DNA of 64,000 nt from Marinobacter azerbaijanicus (GCF_030250645.1 NZ_JASSVS010000001.1:496001-560000), one strand, 5' to 3'; numbered from the stretch's first letter, positions 44,576 to 54,600 are shown. A program made the numbers and translations. Notes: generated from the sequence alone by a model not told the origin.

Positions 44576-45517
44576 CTATCCTTTTTGTCCGAATGCCTCG
44601 GAGGCCTTTGCCAGGGCATCCGGATCTTCAATTCCATAGACCGAAAGGTCGCGATCTATCCGCTTCGCCAGGCCGGCTAGCACCTTGCCAGCGCCGCACT
44701 CTACAGCGACCTTCACATCATTTGCCACCAGTTTCCGAACCGTATCGGTCCACAACACTGGAGAGTATAGCTGTTTAACCAGATTGGACTTGAGAGTATC
44801 ACTGTCCTGGGCAACGGAAGCCGTCACATTCTGTACCACGGGGATGACAGCGTCGTTAAAATCAACGTTGTCCAGTGCCGTTGCCAGCTCCTCTGCGGCG
44901 CCTTTCATCAGCGCACAATGGGACGGCACACTCACTGGCAGCGGCATGGCTTTACGGGCACCACGAGCCTTGCAGGCCTCAATGGCACGCTCCACTGCTG
45001 CGGCAGACCCGGCAATCACCACCTGCCCCGGAGCGTTGAAGTTGACGGCAGAAACCACGTCACCGTTCGCAGCCTCGGCACAGGCCGCTGTCACGTCGTC
45101 GTCCTCCAGACCAATAATAGCCGCCATTTTGCCCTCACCAGCCGGGACAGCTGTCTGCATAAGCTCTCCGCGCAGCTGCACCAGCTTGATGGCATCGAAA
45201 AAATTCAGGCTCTCGGCAGCCACCAGCGCGCTGTACTCGCCCAGGCTGTGGCCTGCGACATAATCAGGCGCTTTGCCTCCTGCCACAAACCATTGACGCC
45301 AGAGCGCCACACTTGCTGTCAGAAGTGCCGGCTGCGTCACTGTGGTCTGATTCAGATCGTCCGCAGGCCCATGTTGGCAAAGATGCCAGAGGTCATAGCC
45401 CAGTACATCCGAGGCCTCGGAAAAGGTTTTCTCTATGATCGGCCAGTTCTCGGCTGCTGTCGCCAGCATGCCAACAGACTGCGATCCTTGTCCGGGAAAA
45501 ATAAAGGCTGATTTCAT
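44576..45517 (-). CDS. fabD: Malonyl-CoA-[acyl-carrier-protein] transacylase
   Basis: FabD loads malonyl groups from CoA onto ACP. The 313-residue protein has FIFPGQGSQSVGML at the start, the nucleophile Ser in YVAGHSLGEYSALVAAESL, and the catalytic His in LPVSVPSHCALMKGAAEEL. The gene follows plsX directly, so fabH, found at this place in E. coli, is missing as it is in Pseudomonas. The 128-base gap to plsX holds a small palindrome (GAGACTTTAGTCTC, 45609-45622) but no gene. Confidence 0.96.
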   Translation of the reverse strand: MKSAFIFPGQGSQSVGMLATAAENWPIIEKTFSEASDVLGYDLWHLCQHGPADDLNQTTVTQPALLTASVALWRQWFVAGGKAPDYVAGHSLGEYSALVAAESLNFFDAIKLVQLRGELMQTAVPAGEGKMAAIIGLEDDDVTAACAEAANGDVVSAVNFNAPGQVVIAGSAAAVERAIEACKARGARKAMPLPVSVPSHCALMKGAAEELATALDNVDFNDAVIPVVQNVTASVAQDSDTLKSNLVKQLYSPVLWTDTVRKLVANDVKVAVECGAGKVLAGLAKRIDRDLSVYGIEDPDALAKASEAFGQKG

Positions 45518-45645
45518 AGTGGGAATCTTACCGTTAATGACGGGTTACGGGAGATTAGCCAATAGTACAACCTGGGGCGCAATCCGGCCAATCTAGCAAA
45601 AATGGGGAGAGACTTTAGTCTCATGACGGGGCAGGAAGGGTGAAT

Positions 45646-46647
45646 TCAGATCATGAGATCGTCGAGGCGTTCATTGATCCGGCTGGGAACCTCCAGCTCC
45701 ACCTCGCGGACCGCCTGGCGAATAGCCGCGAGCATAGCCCGTTCGTTCGCATTACCGTGGCTTTTGATAACCACTCCCTGGAGCCCCAGAAGGCTGGCGC
45801 CATTATGACGCGAGGGGTCCATCAACCTGAGCAGGCGCCCGATAATGGGCCGGGCAAGAAGGCCTACAAACCTTCCGTACAGTGTCCGCGTAAAGGCCTG
45901 CTCCAGCAACTCGATCAACAGACCTGCAACACCCTCACCGGTCTTCAGCGCAATGTTGCCGACAAAACCATCGCAGACCACGACATCGGCTACATCCCTG
46001 AAAAGGTCGCTACCTTCAATGTAACCGATGTAGTTGATCGTATCGCACTGGGCCAGCATGTGAGAGGCGAGCCGGACCTGTTCGTTGCCCTTGATCTCCT
46101 CTTCGCCAACATTGAGCAATGCCACTCGTGGCTCGGGCTGGCTACAGATGGCCGAGGCCATCAGCGAGCCCATAAGCGCATACTGATAGAGGTTTTCCGC
46201 CGTGGAGTCTACGTTCGCGCCCAGATCGAGCACATGACAACGACCACGGAGAGACGGTATCAGTTTGGCGATGGCTGGCCGCTCAATACCCGGATACATA
46301 CGGATAACGGACCTTCCGAATGCCATAAGGGCCCCGGTATTACCGGCACTGACGCAACCCTGGGCAACACCATCACGAACCAGTCCGAGGGCAACCGCCA
46401 TGGAGGAATTGCGCTTATGGCGGAGCGCATGGGACGGCCGCTCATTCATGCGAACGACGTCTGCCGCTTCGACGATGCGTATTCGAGGGTGCCCTTCATG
46501 CAACAAAGCCTCGAGCTCACTCCGGATTCCCACCAGAACAAGACTCAAGGCTTCATTTTCTTTCACCGCATCCAGTGCAGCGGAAACCACCACTTCGGCT
46601 CCGCGATCACCACTCATGGCGTCAATAGCGATGGTGACCGGTTTCAC
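45646..46647 (-). CDS. plsX: Phosphate acyltransferase
   Basis: PlsX makes acyl-phosphate from acyl-ACP at the membrane surface for phosphatidic acid synthesis. I chose the GTG at 46647 (MKPVTIAIDAMSGDRGAEVV, 333 residues) because GGAGG lies just upstream and the N-terminus matches the family. A GTG at 46665 lacks a ribosome site. Further motifs are ALGLVRDGVAQGCVSAGNTG and VDSTAENLYQYALMGS. It lies between rpmF and fabD. Confidence 0.94.
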   Translation of the reverse strand: MKPVTIAIDAMSGDRGAEVVVSAALDAVKENEALSLVLVGIRSELEALLHEGHPRIRIVEAADVVRMNERPSHALRHKRNSSMAVALGLVRDGVAQGCVSAGNTGALMAFGRSVIRMYPGIERPAIAKLIPSLRGRCHVLDLGANVDSTAENLYQYALMGSLMASAICSQPEPRVALLNVGEEEIKGNEQVRLASHMLAQCDTINYIGYIEGSDLFRDVADVVVCDGFVGNIALKTGEGVAGLLIELLEQAFTRTLYGRFVGLLARPIIGRLLRLMDPSRHNGASLLGLQGVVIKSHGNANERAMLAAIRQAVREVELEVPSRINERLDDLMI

Positions 46648-46689
46648 CGTTCCTCCATCTGTCACTGGCGGATAAATGCTCGCGACGGC

Positions 46690-46869
46690 TTACTCGTCGC
46701 GAGCCTCAATTACCTGCTTGCCACGGTAGAATCCGTCCGGGGACACATGGTGACGAAGATGAACTTCACCGGTGGTGGTGTCAGTGGACAGAGCTGCAGT
46801 GCTCAGGGCGTCGTGTGAACGGCGCATGCCGCGCTTTGAGCGGGTCTTTCGGTTTTTCTGTACAGCCAT
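46690..46869 (-). CDS. rpmF: 50S ribosomal protein L32
   Basis: A 59-residue basic protein translated from the reverse strand: it starts [20 protein letters not shown], continues [20 protein letters not shown] and ends with [14 protein letters not shown]. This is the L32 family sequence; the zinc-binding Cys residues of some L32 proteins are absent. It lies 72 bases after yceD and 42 before plsX, the widely conserved yceD-rpmF-plsX order. Confidence 0.96.
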   Translation of the reverse strand: MAVQKNRKTRSKRGMRRSHDALSTAALSTDTTTGEVHLRHHVSPDGFYRGKQVIEARDE

Positions 46870-46941
46870 GATTATGCTCCTGACCTGATAAACGTATGTT
46901 CGTGAAATTCGTGTCGATTTTCCGTGAAAAACGACACATGT

Positions 46942-47496
46942 TTAGTGTTTCTTTGTCTTGAGATCCGCCAACACACTGAACGGGTTGTCTCCAGACTTTT
47001 TCACCGGCTCGTCACCGGAATCAACCGGCTCAAATGCTTCCAGCTCCTCCCTGGCGGGACACTCGTCACGCTCATGAAGTGGGAACGGAGGCAGAACCAG
47101 CAGCAGCTCGTCTTCGGTCATGGACCATAAATTCGCGCTGAATTCATCCGTCAGAAACGGCTCAAGCTCTTTCGGCAACTGCTGCGCCTGCTCGTCGCTG
47201 GTTACCAGTCCCAGAGTAAATCTGGAAACCAGCGTTTTCTGCATAGGACCCATGCAACGCTGGCACTCAAGGGTTACCGGCGTTTCCAGCTCACCTTCCA
47301 CCATGCGCCGGCGCTCGCTGTCCATGGAAAACGACAGCTTTACATGGCACACCGCTCCGTCCTCAAATCCGTAAACGGAATCACCAAAGCGATGCAGTGC
47401 CTTCAGAGGAATATCTCCCTCCAACACAATCTTTTGCTCTGCCAAACGGTAAGGATCGACAGTTTTGGGAAGCTCGGCGCTTGAGGCTTTTGACAT
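46942..47496 (-). CDS. yceD: YceD family protein (DUF177)
   Basis: YceD proteins are linked to 23S rRNA maturation or accumulation, in step with L32. The 184-residue protein has VDPYRLAEQKIVLEGDIPL and the Cys pair in TLECQRCMGPM; the usual second Cys pair is reduced to one Cys (HERDECPAREELEAF). The C-terminus NPFSVLADLKTKKH is typical. The first gene of the rpmF-fab cluster; its ATG lies only nine bases below the -10 box of a near-consensus promoter. Confidence 0.93.
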   Translation of the reverse strand: MSKASSAELPKTVDPYRLAEQKIVLEGDIPLKALHRFGDSVYGFEDGAVCHVKLSFSMDSERRRMVEGELETPVTLECQRCMGPMQKTLVSRFTLGLVTSDEQAQQLPKELEPFLTDEFSANLWSMTEDELLLVLPPFPLHERDECPAREELEAFEPVDSGDEPVKKSGDNPFSVLADLKTKKH

Positions 47497-47505
47497 AGGC
47501 GCGCA

Positions 47506-47534
47506 ATTTTAGGGGCCCGGCACGCCGCTGTCAA
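47506..47534 (-). promoter_or_regulatory. Near-consensus sigma-70 promoter of the yceD-rpmF-plsX-fab cluster
   Basis: On the minus strand a perfect TTGACA (47529-47534), a 17-base spacer and TAAAAT (47506-47511) are followed by TGCGCGCC. The expected start point (about 47499) is within a few bases of the yceD ATG at 47496, so the transcript would be almost leaderless. The GC-rich discriminator suggests growth-rate or stringent control. Confidence 0.75.
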
Positions 47535-47647
47535 AGACTTCATGAGCTTTTGCCCGGAGTTACAGGAGGGATAGGTGTAATTTACGATAATATATCAGCT
47601 AACGGCCCTGCCCTAAACAACGGCTGCACCTCAAAAAAAGGAACCCT

Positions 47648-48271
47648 ATGGACCCGCGCCCATTGCTTCTCGCTTCCTCATCGCCATATCGGCGACAACT
47701 TCTGACAAGGCTCGGCATACCCTTCGAAGCTGTTTCGCCAGAGATCGACGAATCGCCTGCACGCCACGAAAGCCCGGAACAACTGGCCACCCGGCTGGCA
47801 ACAGCAAAGGCCGAAGCGCTGGCACCGGCCTGGCCCGACCACTGGATTATCGGCTCGGACCAGGTGGCCTGCCTGCAGGATGGCACCCTGCTGAACAAGC
47901 CCGGAAACCACGAGCTCGCAGTGCAGCAGCTTACCCGGAGCAGCGGCCAGCGCGTCTCCTTCATGACCGGCCTGACACTGCTTGATGCCACTTCAGGAAA
48001 ACGACAGAGCCATTGCGAACTCTTTCACGCCCACTTTCGCAAGCTTGGCGCGGAAGAAATTGAAAATTACCTGAAGGTGGAACAACCCTATGACTGTGCC
48101 GGCAGTTTTAAAATGGAGGGCCTGGGCATCGCACTGTTCACAAAGCTGGAAGGCAGAGACCCCAACAGCCTGGTGGGGCTGCCGCTGATCGCGCTTACGG
48201 ACATGTTGCGGAACTGGGGGCTGAATCCGCTGCTTCAGCCCCCGGGTCGGTCAGCGAAGCTCGAAACGTGA
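47648..48271 (+). CDS. maf: Maf-family nucleoside triphosphate pyrophosphatase
   Basis: Maf proteins hydrolyse modified or non-canonical nucleotides; the YceF branch prefers m7GTP. The 207-residue protein begins PRPLLLASSSPYRRQLLTRL, then FEAVSPEIDESPARHESPEQ and the catalytic WIIGSDQVACLQD. The gene is divergent from yceD and its last 21 bases overlap the end of the convergent sppA gene. Confidence 0.93.
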   Translation: MDPRPLLLASSSPYRRQLLTRLGIPFEAVSPEIDESPARHESPEQLATRLATAKAEALAPAWPDHWIIGSDQVACLQDGTLLNKPGNHELAVQQLTRSSGQRVSFMTGLTLLDATSGKRQSHCELFHAHFRKLGAEEIENYLKVEQPYDCAGSFKMEGLGIALFTKLEGRDPNSLVGLPLIALTDMLRNWGLNPLLQPPGRSAKLET

Positions 48272-49303
48272 CTCGGTAACGTAGCGGGCAATACCGCTAC
48301 CCACAGACACACCAAACTGGTCCACGATATCCTGGAACGGTGATTTGCGGCGGCTGTAATCCACCAGGTCTTCCTGACCAATTACCTGCCTGGCGACGTG
48401 GGATGAGCTGCCCAGACCATCCACCAGACCCAGCTCAAGCGCCTGCTCACCACTCCAGATCAACCCGGAGAAAAGGCGCTCATCATCAGCGAGCCGATCA
48501 CCACGCCCCTTGCGCACACTTTCTATGAACTGACTGTGGGTGGTTTCCAGCACTTTCTCCCAGAACTGCACCTCTTCTTCCTCCTCCGGTGAGAAGGGAT
48601 CCAGAAATGCCTTGTTCTCGCCGGCAGTATACAGACGGCGGTCGACACCTACCTTTTCCATAATGCCAGTAAACCCGAAGCCGCCGGCAACCACACCGAT
48701 CGAACCAACGAGGCTGGCCTTGTCGGCATAGATTTCATCTGCAGCAGCGGCGATATAGTACGCACCGGAAGCACCGATGTCGGAAATGACGGCGTACAGC
48801 TTCTTGTCGGGATACTCTTCCCGCAGACGGACGATTTCATCGTAGATGTACCCTGACTGCACCGGGCTCCCCCCCGGACTGTTTATCCTCAGGATGACAC
48901 CCACCGAATTATCCGCCTCAAACGCCTTGCGCAGGGCACCGACAATATTATCGGCACTTGCCAGCTCATCGGCAGCAATGGTGCCCTCGACTTCCACAAT
49001 CGCCGTGTGCTTGCCCTTGGCGGCAGATTCCAGCGCTCCTCCGAGAGGAAACTGGATCATGAACAGCAGCGCGAAAAGATACCCGAACGTCAGCAACTTG
49101 AAGAAAATGCCCCAGCGCCGGCTCTTTCTCTGCTCCGACTGAAGAGACATGACAAGTTTCTCAATCAACTTCCAGTCACGGTTCGATTCCGGAGGTATCG
49201 CCGGCTTTTTGCGACTGCCGGACGCCCCACTCCCGCCTTTATCCGCTCCAGCCTCCGGCTCGCTTCCCCAGCCGGGATTCCTGTCTGACTCCCAATCGCT
49301 CAT
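48251..49303 (-). CDS. sppA: Signal peptide peptidase SppA
   Basis: SppA degrades cleaved signal peptides in the inner membrane with a Ser-Lys dyad facing the periplasm. The 350-residue short form has a cytoplasmic charged start, one membrane helix (WGIFFKLLTFGYLFALLFMI) and the protease domain: RINSPGGSPVQSGYIYDEIV, the Ser in VISDIGASGAYYIAAAADEI and the Lys in YADKASLVGSIGV. It is the last gene of rluC-HAD-sppA. Confidence 0.94.
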   Translation of the reverse strand: MSDWESDRNPGWGSEPEAGADKGGSGASGSRKKPAIPPESNRDWKLIEKLVMSLQSEQRKSRRWGIFFKLLTFGYLFALLFMIQFPLGGALESAAKGKHTAIVEVEGTIAADELASADNIVGALRKAFEADNSVGVILRINSPGGSPVQSGYIYDEIVRLREEYPDKKLYAVISDIGASGAYYIAAAADEIYADKASLVGSIGVVAGGFGFTGIMEKVGVDRRLYTAGENKAFLDPFSPEEEEEVQFWEKVLETTHSQFIESVRKGRGDRLADDERLFSGLIWSGEQALELGLVDGLGSSSHVARQVIGQEDLVDYSRRKSPFQDIVDQFGVSVGSGIARYVTESRFELR

Positions 49304-49328
49304 TAGTGCATCCTGTTGCTGTTACGGC

Positions 49329-49976
49329 TCAAAGACCAAGTACGTCCCGCAGATCCTTTACCGAATCAACGATCGCGTGTGGTGAATAATGCCCAAGCAC
49401 ATCTCGCTTGTGCACCCCCCATTCCACGCCGATCGAAGGCATGCCAATGCGCTGCGCCATATCGAGATCGTACCGCGTATCGCCAATCATCACCGCCTGG
49501 GAAGGCTCAATCCCGTAAAAGCGAATGATTTCACCCAGCATCGCCGGATCCGGCTTGGAGCGGGTTTCGTCGGCACAACGGGTGATGTCGAAGTGCGCGC
49601 CCAACCCACTGGAGACAAGCGCACCCTCAAGGCCACGACGGCTCTTGCCGGTGGCAACCGAGCAGCCGCGCCCGCCACTGCGGAGATCGGCCAGCACATC
49701 CGCCATCCCCTCGAAGACGTTCTGCGGTGTGGTCACCTTGGCAAAAAAATAACGGGCATATCCCTCGCGGATGGTGTTCATTTCCTGACGACTGATACCC
49801 GGATACAGTTTTTCCAGCGCCTCGATCATACCCAGACCAATAATGTCGCGATAGGCTTCGCGCTCCAGTTCCGGGTAACCCAGCTCGGTGGCTGCCTGGT
49901 GAAGACTGTCAGCGATGTGATCAACGGAATCCACCAATGTTCCGTCCCAGTCAAAGATTACGACCTTTACGTCCAT
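49329..49976 (-). CDS. HAD-IA family phosphatase (phosphoglycolate phosphatase-like)
   Basis: The 215-residue cytoplasmic protein has the HAD motifs VVIFDWDGTLVDSVDHI (nucleophile Asp), VATGKSRRGLEGAL (motif II), ETRSKPDPAM (Lys) and VMIGDTRYDLDMAQ (acidic pair). Small-molecule phosphatases of this type, close to Gph, lie next to rluC in Pseudomonas. The substrate is not known. It is 50 bases after rluC and 25 before sppA, probably one operon. Confidence 0.9.
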   Translation of the reverse strand: MDVKVVIFDWDGTLVDSVDHIADSLHQAATELGYPELEREAYRDIIGLGMIEALEKLYPGISRQEMNTIREGYARYFFAKVTTPQNVFEGMADVLADLRSGGRGCSVATGKSRRGLEGALVSSGLGAHFDITRCADETRSKPDPAMLGEIIRFYGIEPSQAVMIGDTRYDLDMAQRIGMPSIGVEWGVHKRDVLGHYSPHAIVDSVKDLRDVLGL

Positions 49977-50026
49977 TCGTACTACCCTGCTATGGTCGTG
50001 CTGCCTTTACCCGGCAACACAACCGG

Positions 50027-51076
50027 TTATTCGGATGCCTCCCGACGGGCTGCCAGCTTGGCTATGGTATCGCCAAACGCCTCGTCATAGGGCGCCTCAA
50101 GGTGAACAGCCTCGCCGGTAACCGGCAATGTAAAATCCAGCGCGCGGGCATGCAGCATGAGACGATGACCACCAACGGAGCGGAAAGCCCGAAGACTCAC
50201 ATCATCCATATACTTGTCATCCCCGGCAATCGGATGACCCGCCCAGGCACTATGGACACGAATCTGATGCGTTCGGCCTGTAACCGGCGAAGCTTCCACC
50301 AGACTGTAACCACTGTAGAGCTCCAGACACCGGAACAGCGTAAGAGACTCCTTGCCCGCACTGTCTACCCGCACCCGACGCTCACCTGAGCTCAACTCAA
50401 ACCGCAATAGCGGCTCATTCACTCTTTTGACCGTCCGCGGCCAGTCTCCGGCCACCAGGGCATGATACCTCTTGCGAATGCGCTTGTGGCGAAGTTCATC
50501 CTGAAGGTATCGCAGCGCAGAGCGTTTTTTCGCCACCATCACCAGCCCCGAGGTATCCCTGTCCAGACGATGCACCAGCTCAAGGAACTTAGATTCGGGC
50601 CTGGCAGCTCTCAACACCTCAATCAGACCAAAATCCAGACCGCTGCCTCCATGAACCGCGATACCGGAGGGCTTGTTTACCACCAGCATCTCACTGTTCT
50701 CGAAAATGACCGCATCCTGCATCACACCCTGAACACGGGACCCGGGCACAACCTGCTCAGGCTTCTCCTTGCGCGTCACCGGCGGGATGCGGACTTCGTC
50801 ACCCGTGTTGAGGCGGGTGTCAGGCTTGACCCGGCCCTTGTTCACCCTTACTTCACCCTTGCGAATAATGCGATAGATAATACTGCGTGGCACATCACGG
50901 ATCTGCGCCATCAGGTAATTATCCACCCGCTGTCCGGCGTTGTCCTCATCCACTACCACTTTCCTTACACCCTGCCTGAGCCCGGTACTCCGGTTACCGG
51001 GAACCTGCTCGCCCGCCGCAGCCCTTGCCGAGTGGTTAGAAGGGTGAGATCGTTTGTGCCTGGGAGATCTGGACAT
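50027..51076 (-). CDS. rluC: 23S rRNA pseudouridine synthase C
   Basis: RluC makes pseudouridines 955, 2504 and 2580 of 23S rRNA. The 349-residue protein has a basic N-terminus, an S4 domain (QRVDNYLMAQIRDVPRSIIY, RIIRKGEVRVNKGRVKPD) and the catalytic domain with Asp in LVHRLDRDTSGLVMVAKKR, plus GRTHQIRVHSAWAGHPIAGD. It is divergent from rne, the standard arrangement in gammaproteobacteria. RluC rather than RluD is based mainly on this context. Confidence 0.94.
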   Translation of the reverse strand: MSRSPRHKRSHPSNHSARAAAGEQVPGNRSTGLRQGVRKVVVDEDNAGQRVDNYLMAQIRDVPRSIIYRIIRKGEVRVNKGRVKPDTRLNTGDEVRIPPVTRKEKPEQVVPGSRVQGVMQDAVIFENSEMLVVNKPSGIAVHGGSGLDFGLIEVLRAARPESKFLELVHRLDRDTSGLVMVAKKRSALRYLQDELRHKRIRKRYHALVAGDWPRTVKRVNEPLLRFELSSGERRVRVDSAGKESLTLFRCLELYSGYSLVEASPVTGRTHQIRVHSAWAGHPIAGDDKYMDDVSLRAFRSVGGHRLMLHARALDFTLPVTGEAVHLEAPYDEAFGDTIAKLAARREASE

Positions 51077-51106
51077 GGTTACCTTACCGCTGAACGGTCT
51101 GCGGGA

Positions 51107-51135
51107 TTGAAGGGTCGGGCGAATACTGTTATATT
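51107..51135 (+). promoter_or_regulatory. Promoter of rne
   Basis: TTGAAG (51107-51112), a 17-base spacer and TATATT (51130-51135) form a good sigma-70 promoter. Transcription would begin near 51142, so the rne leader is about 530 bases. Confidence 0.7.
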
Positions 51136-51141
51136 CCGGCG

Positions 51142-51671
51142 TGCTCTACCGTTTGTCTACGGCCTGGCCAGTATGTCAGAAGCCGGAGCGGCAGAAGTAT
51201 ACCGACACTATTTGAGAGTTTGAACGCCGAAAGCCCAATCATTACCGGGCACGGCGACCGAATCCTCCCGGGTTGAAACGGAAGAAGCCGATAACGGCAA
51301 CTGACCGGGCGCCGGGAGAACAAGAAACCGTACGGAAAACCGACGGGCGACATCGCGAAGAATCTTTACCAGCACGCAGGGCCGGGCCGTCCAGCATACG
51401 AATACGACGTGAGACCCAGGCACCCGCGTGAACCTGAAAACGGATAACATGCGTCAACAGACATTAACCCTACACGACACCTCCCTGCCTTCGGGCAGTC
51501 GAACTGTCGGCGGTGGCCTCGGAACCCCGGGAAGACTTCCCGCAGGGATCTGATTCGTCTGGCCGCCGGCTTGCTCCCGAACCAGGGGGCCCGCGGCACG
51601 CAAGTTCTGCTTCGCTGATGCCATTCCCCGGGTTTTCTGTCCAAACCAAACGACAGGAACCACTTCTTTCC
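51142..51671 (+). promoter_or_regulatory. Long 5' leader of rne (probable autoregulatory region)
   Basis: No gene is supported in this stretch. It is the only gap above 300 bases. It contains stable hairpins such as CTGCC-TTCG-GGCAG (51485-51498) and CGGGAAG-A-CTTCCCG (51528-51542). RNase E of E. coli controls its own level by cutting a 361-base leader with hairpins, and this region is placed to do the same. The frame of rne is open back to 51513, but the upstream part has no family similarity. Confidence 0.55.
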
Positions 51672-54600
51672 ATGAAAAGAATGCTGATCAATGCAACTCA
51701 TCCTGAAGAGTTGCGCGTAGCCCTGGTTGACGGCCAGCGTCTGTTTGACCTCGACATCGAATCAAGCTCCCGTGAGCAGAAAAAAGCCAACATCTACAAG
51801 GGTCGCATCACCCGTGTAGAGCCCAGCCTGGAAGCCGCATTTGTGGACTTCGGTGCTGACCGCCACGGATTCCTCCCCCTCAAGGAAATCTCCAAGGAGT
51901 ATTTCAAGAAGTCGCCTGGCCAGATCGAAGGCAAAATCAACATCAAGGATGTTGTTGCCGAAGGCCAGGAAGTGATTATCCAGGTGGATAAGGAAGAACG
52001 GGGCAATAAAGGCGCGGCACTCACCACCTTCATCTCCCTGGCCGGTCGCTATCTGGTGCTGATGCCCAACAACCCACGTGCCGGCGGCATTTCCCGCCGC
52101 ATCGAGGGTGACGAGCGTGCTCAGCTCAAAGAGGCCATGAATGATGTCCAGGTACCGAAATCCATGGGCATCATTGTTCGCACTGCTGGCATCGGTCGCA
52201 CCACTGAAGAACTGCAATGGGACCTGGACTACCTGGTCCAGTTCTGGGAGGCCATTACCCAGGCTGCGGGCGAGCGCAAAGCACCATTCCTGATTCATCA
52301 GGAAAGCAACGTGATCATCCGCGCTGTGCGCGACTACCTCCGCCAGGACATTGGCGAAGTATTGATCGATGCCAGCACGGTTTACGAGGATGTGCTGAAC
52401 TTTGTCCGCGCCGTGATGCCCTCTTTCGAGAACAAGATCAAGCTGTACAAGGACGAAATCCCCCTGTTCAGCCGCTACCAGATCGAAGGCCAGATCGAAA
52501 CCGCGTTCCAGCGGGAAGTGAAACTGCCCTCCGGCGGTTCGATCGTAATCGATCCCACCGAAGCATTGGTATCGATAGACATCAACTCCTCCCGCGCCAC
52601 CAAGGGCCACGACATCGAGGAAACAGCCTTCCAGACCAATCTGGAAGCGGCGGAAGAAATCGCCCGCCAACTGCGACTGCGGGATATGGGCGGCCTGATC
52701 GTTATCGACTTTATCGACATGACCCCGGCCAAGCACCAGCGGGAAGTCGAACAGAAAATGCGTGAGGCGCTGGAAATCGACCGTGCCCGGGTCCAGGTGG
52801 GGAAGATTTCCCGCTTTGGCCTGCTGGAAATGTCACGTCAACGACTGCGCCCGTCTCTCGGTGAAACCCGTAGCGAAGTCTGCCCTCGCTGTGAGGGCCA
52901 GGGCACCATCCGGGGAATCGAATCACTGGCACTGAGCATCATGCGCCTGATCTACGAGGAGTCTTCCAAGGAGAAGACCGGCCAGGTTCGCGCCGTTGTG
53001 CCTGTTGCAGTCGCGACCTTCCTGCTCAATGAGAAGCGCAAGCAATTGGCTGACATCGAAGCTCGCCAGGAAGTGGAAGTGGTGGTGGTACCAGCACCCC
53101 ACATGGAAACGCCACACTTTGAAATCCTGCGCATGCGAGACGATGAGGCTGGCGTGGAGCATGTTTCCAGCTACCAGGTAGCCCAGGAATACAGCGAGCG
53201 GGAAGAGGAGATATTCGAAGCCCCTGCGGCCCAACCGCCGGTTCGCGAGCAGGCAGCCGTGAAAGCCATTCGCCCGGTTGCCCCGGCTCCAACACCGGCG
53301 CCGACGCCTGAGAAGTCGACGGCGGCCGCTCCTGCCGAACCGACTGAAAGCGTGTTCCGTAAACTTGGCCGCAAGATTGCCGACTTTTTCAGTGGTGAGG
53401 AAGTCATTGGTGAGCCGCCAGTGAAGCGCGAACAACCCAGCCGTCCAGAACGCGACGAGCGCCGCACCCAGGGCCGTCAGGAACGACGCAAGTCCCGGGT
53501 GGCAAGGGACGACAGCCGCTCTGGCAACCGCAGCGGTGCCGACCGCCAGGCCAGCAGCAACCGCAGCGACAGCGGCCGCAGCGAGGAGAGCCGAAACCGC
53601 AATCGTGGCGCAAACCGGACTCGCGGGGAAGGTCAGAGCCGAGGCAACCAGCCACAGCAGAGTGGCGCCGAGAAATCGGCCGAGGGCCGCAAGGAAGGCA
53701 GCCGCAAGGACAGCCAGCCTCAGGGCCGGAGCCAGGGCCAGGGTCGTGGCAAGCCTCAGGGACGCGACCAGAAAGATACCCGGGAGCAGAAAGACAAACC
53801 AGACCAGCAGGAGGCTACCCCCCAGAAGGCGCCTGCTGCCGAGAAGCCTGCCTCCGATGAGAAACGCCGCAAGCCAAGGCGCAATCGTAATCGTGACGGC
53901 TCGCCTGCTGAAACGCCGGCCTCCACCCCTGCGGATCGTAAAACTGCCCGCAGCGAAAAGCATCAGACAGATACCCAGCCGGAAGATCAGCCCGAGAAGC
54001 CATCTTCAGTGCAACCTGCTGGAGCGCCAGACGTAGCGCCTGCCCACGCGGCGGACAACAAGCCGGAAGAAAAAGCGGCAGAGAAACCGGTACCGGTAGA
54101 GAAACCAGCCGGACAAGAGGCCGACACCAAAGCTGGCCCGGAGGAGGCATCGCCGGAACAAACCACGGCGCAGCCTTCCGAGCCCGTCACAACAGAGTCG
54201 ACCGAGTCGGTGAAAACTGATCAGCAGGATGCGCCTGCCGAGTCGCCGGTTGCGGAAGACGTGTCCGGCGCAGACAAAGCAGACGATACTGTGGCCGATA
54301 CTGCGGAAAAGACCAGCCAGGGTAAAACGTCCACCGAGACCAAGGCCGACGTCGATACCCAGGGCGAGGAAAAACCGAAGCGGCCGGCTCGTCCCCGCAG
54401 GTCCTCTGCCAGAAAGCCCGCCGCGAAGAAGACAGAGGCAGCTACTGACGCGGCCACTGATTCTGCGGACAAGGCTGCCACAAAACCGGCAGAAACCGGA
54501 GTCGAGACGCCCGCCCCGAAACCGGCAGAACCGGAACAGTCCGCCACGCAGGCTCCGGCACCAGAACCGGCGACAACCGACGAGCCCGCAAAGGCCGACG

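Noticed and set aside
51513..51671. In-frame extension of rne to 51513
   Set aside because: The 53 extra residues have no RNase E similarity; [13 protein letters not shown] at 51672 is the canonical start and all catalytic residues then match E. coli numbering.
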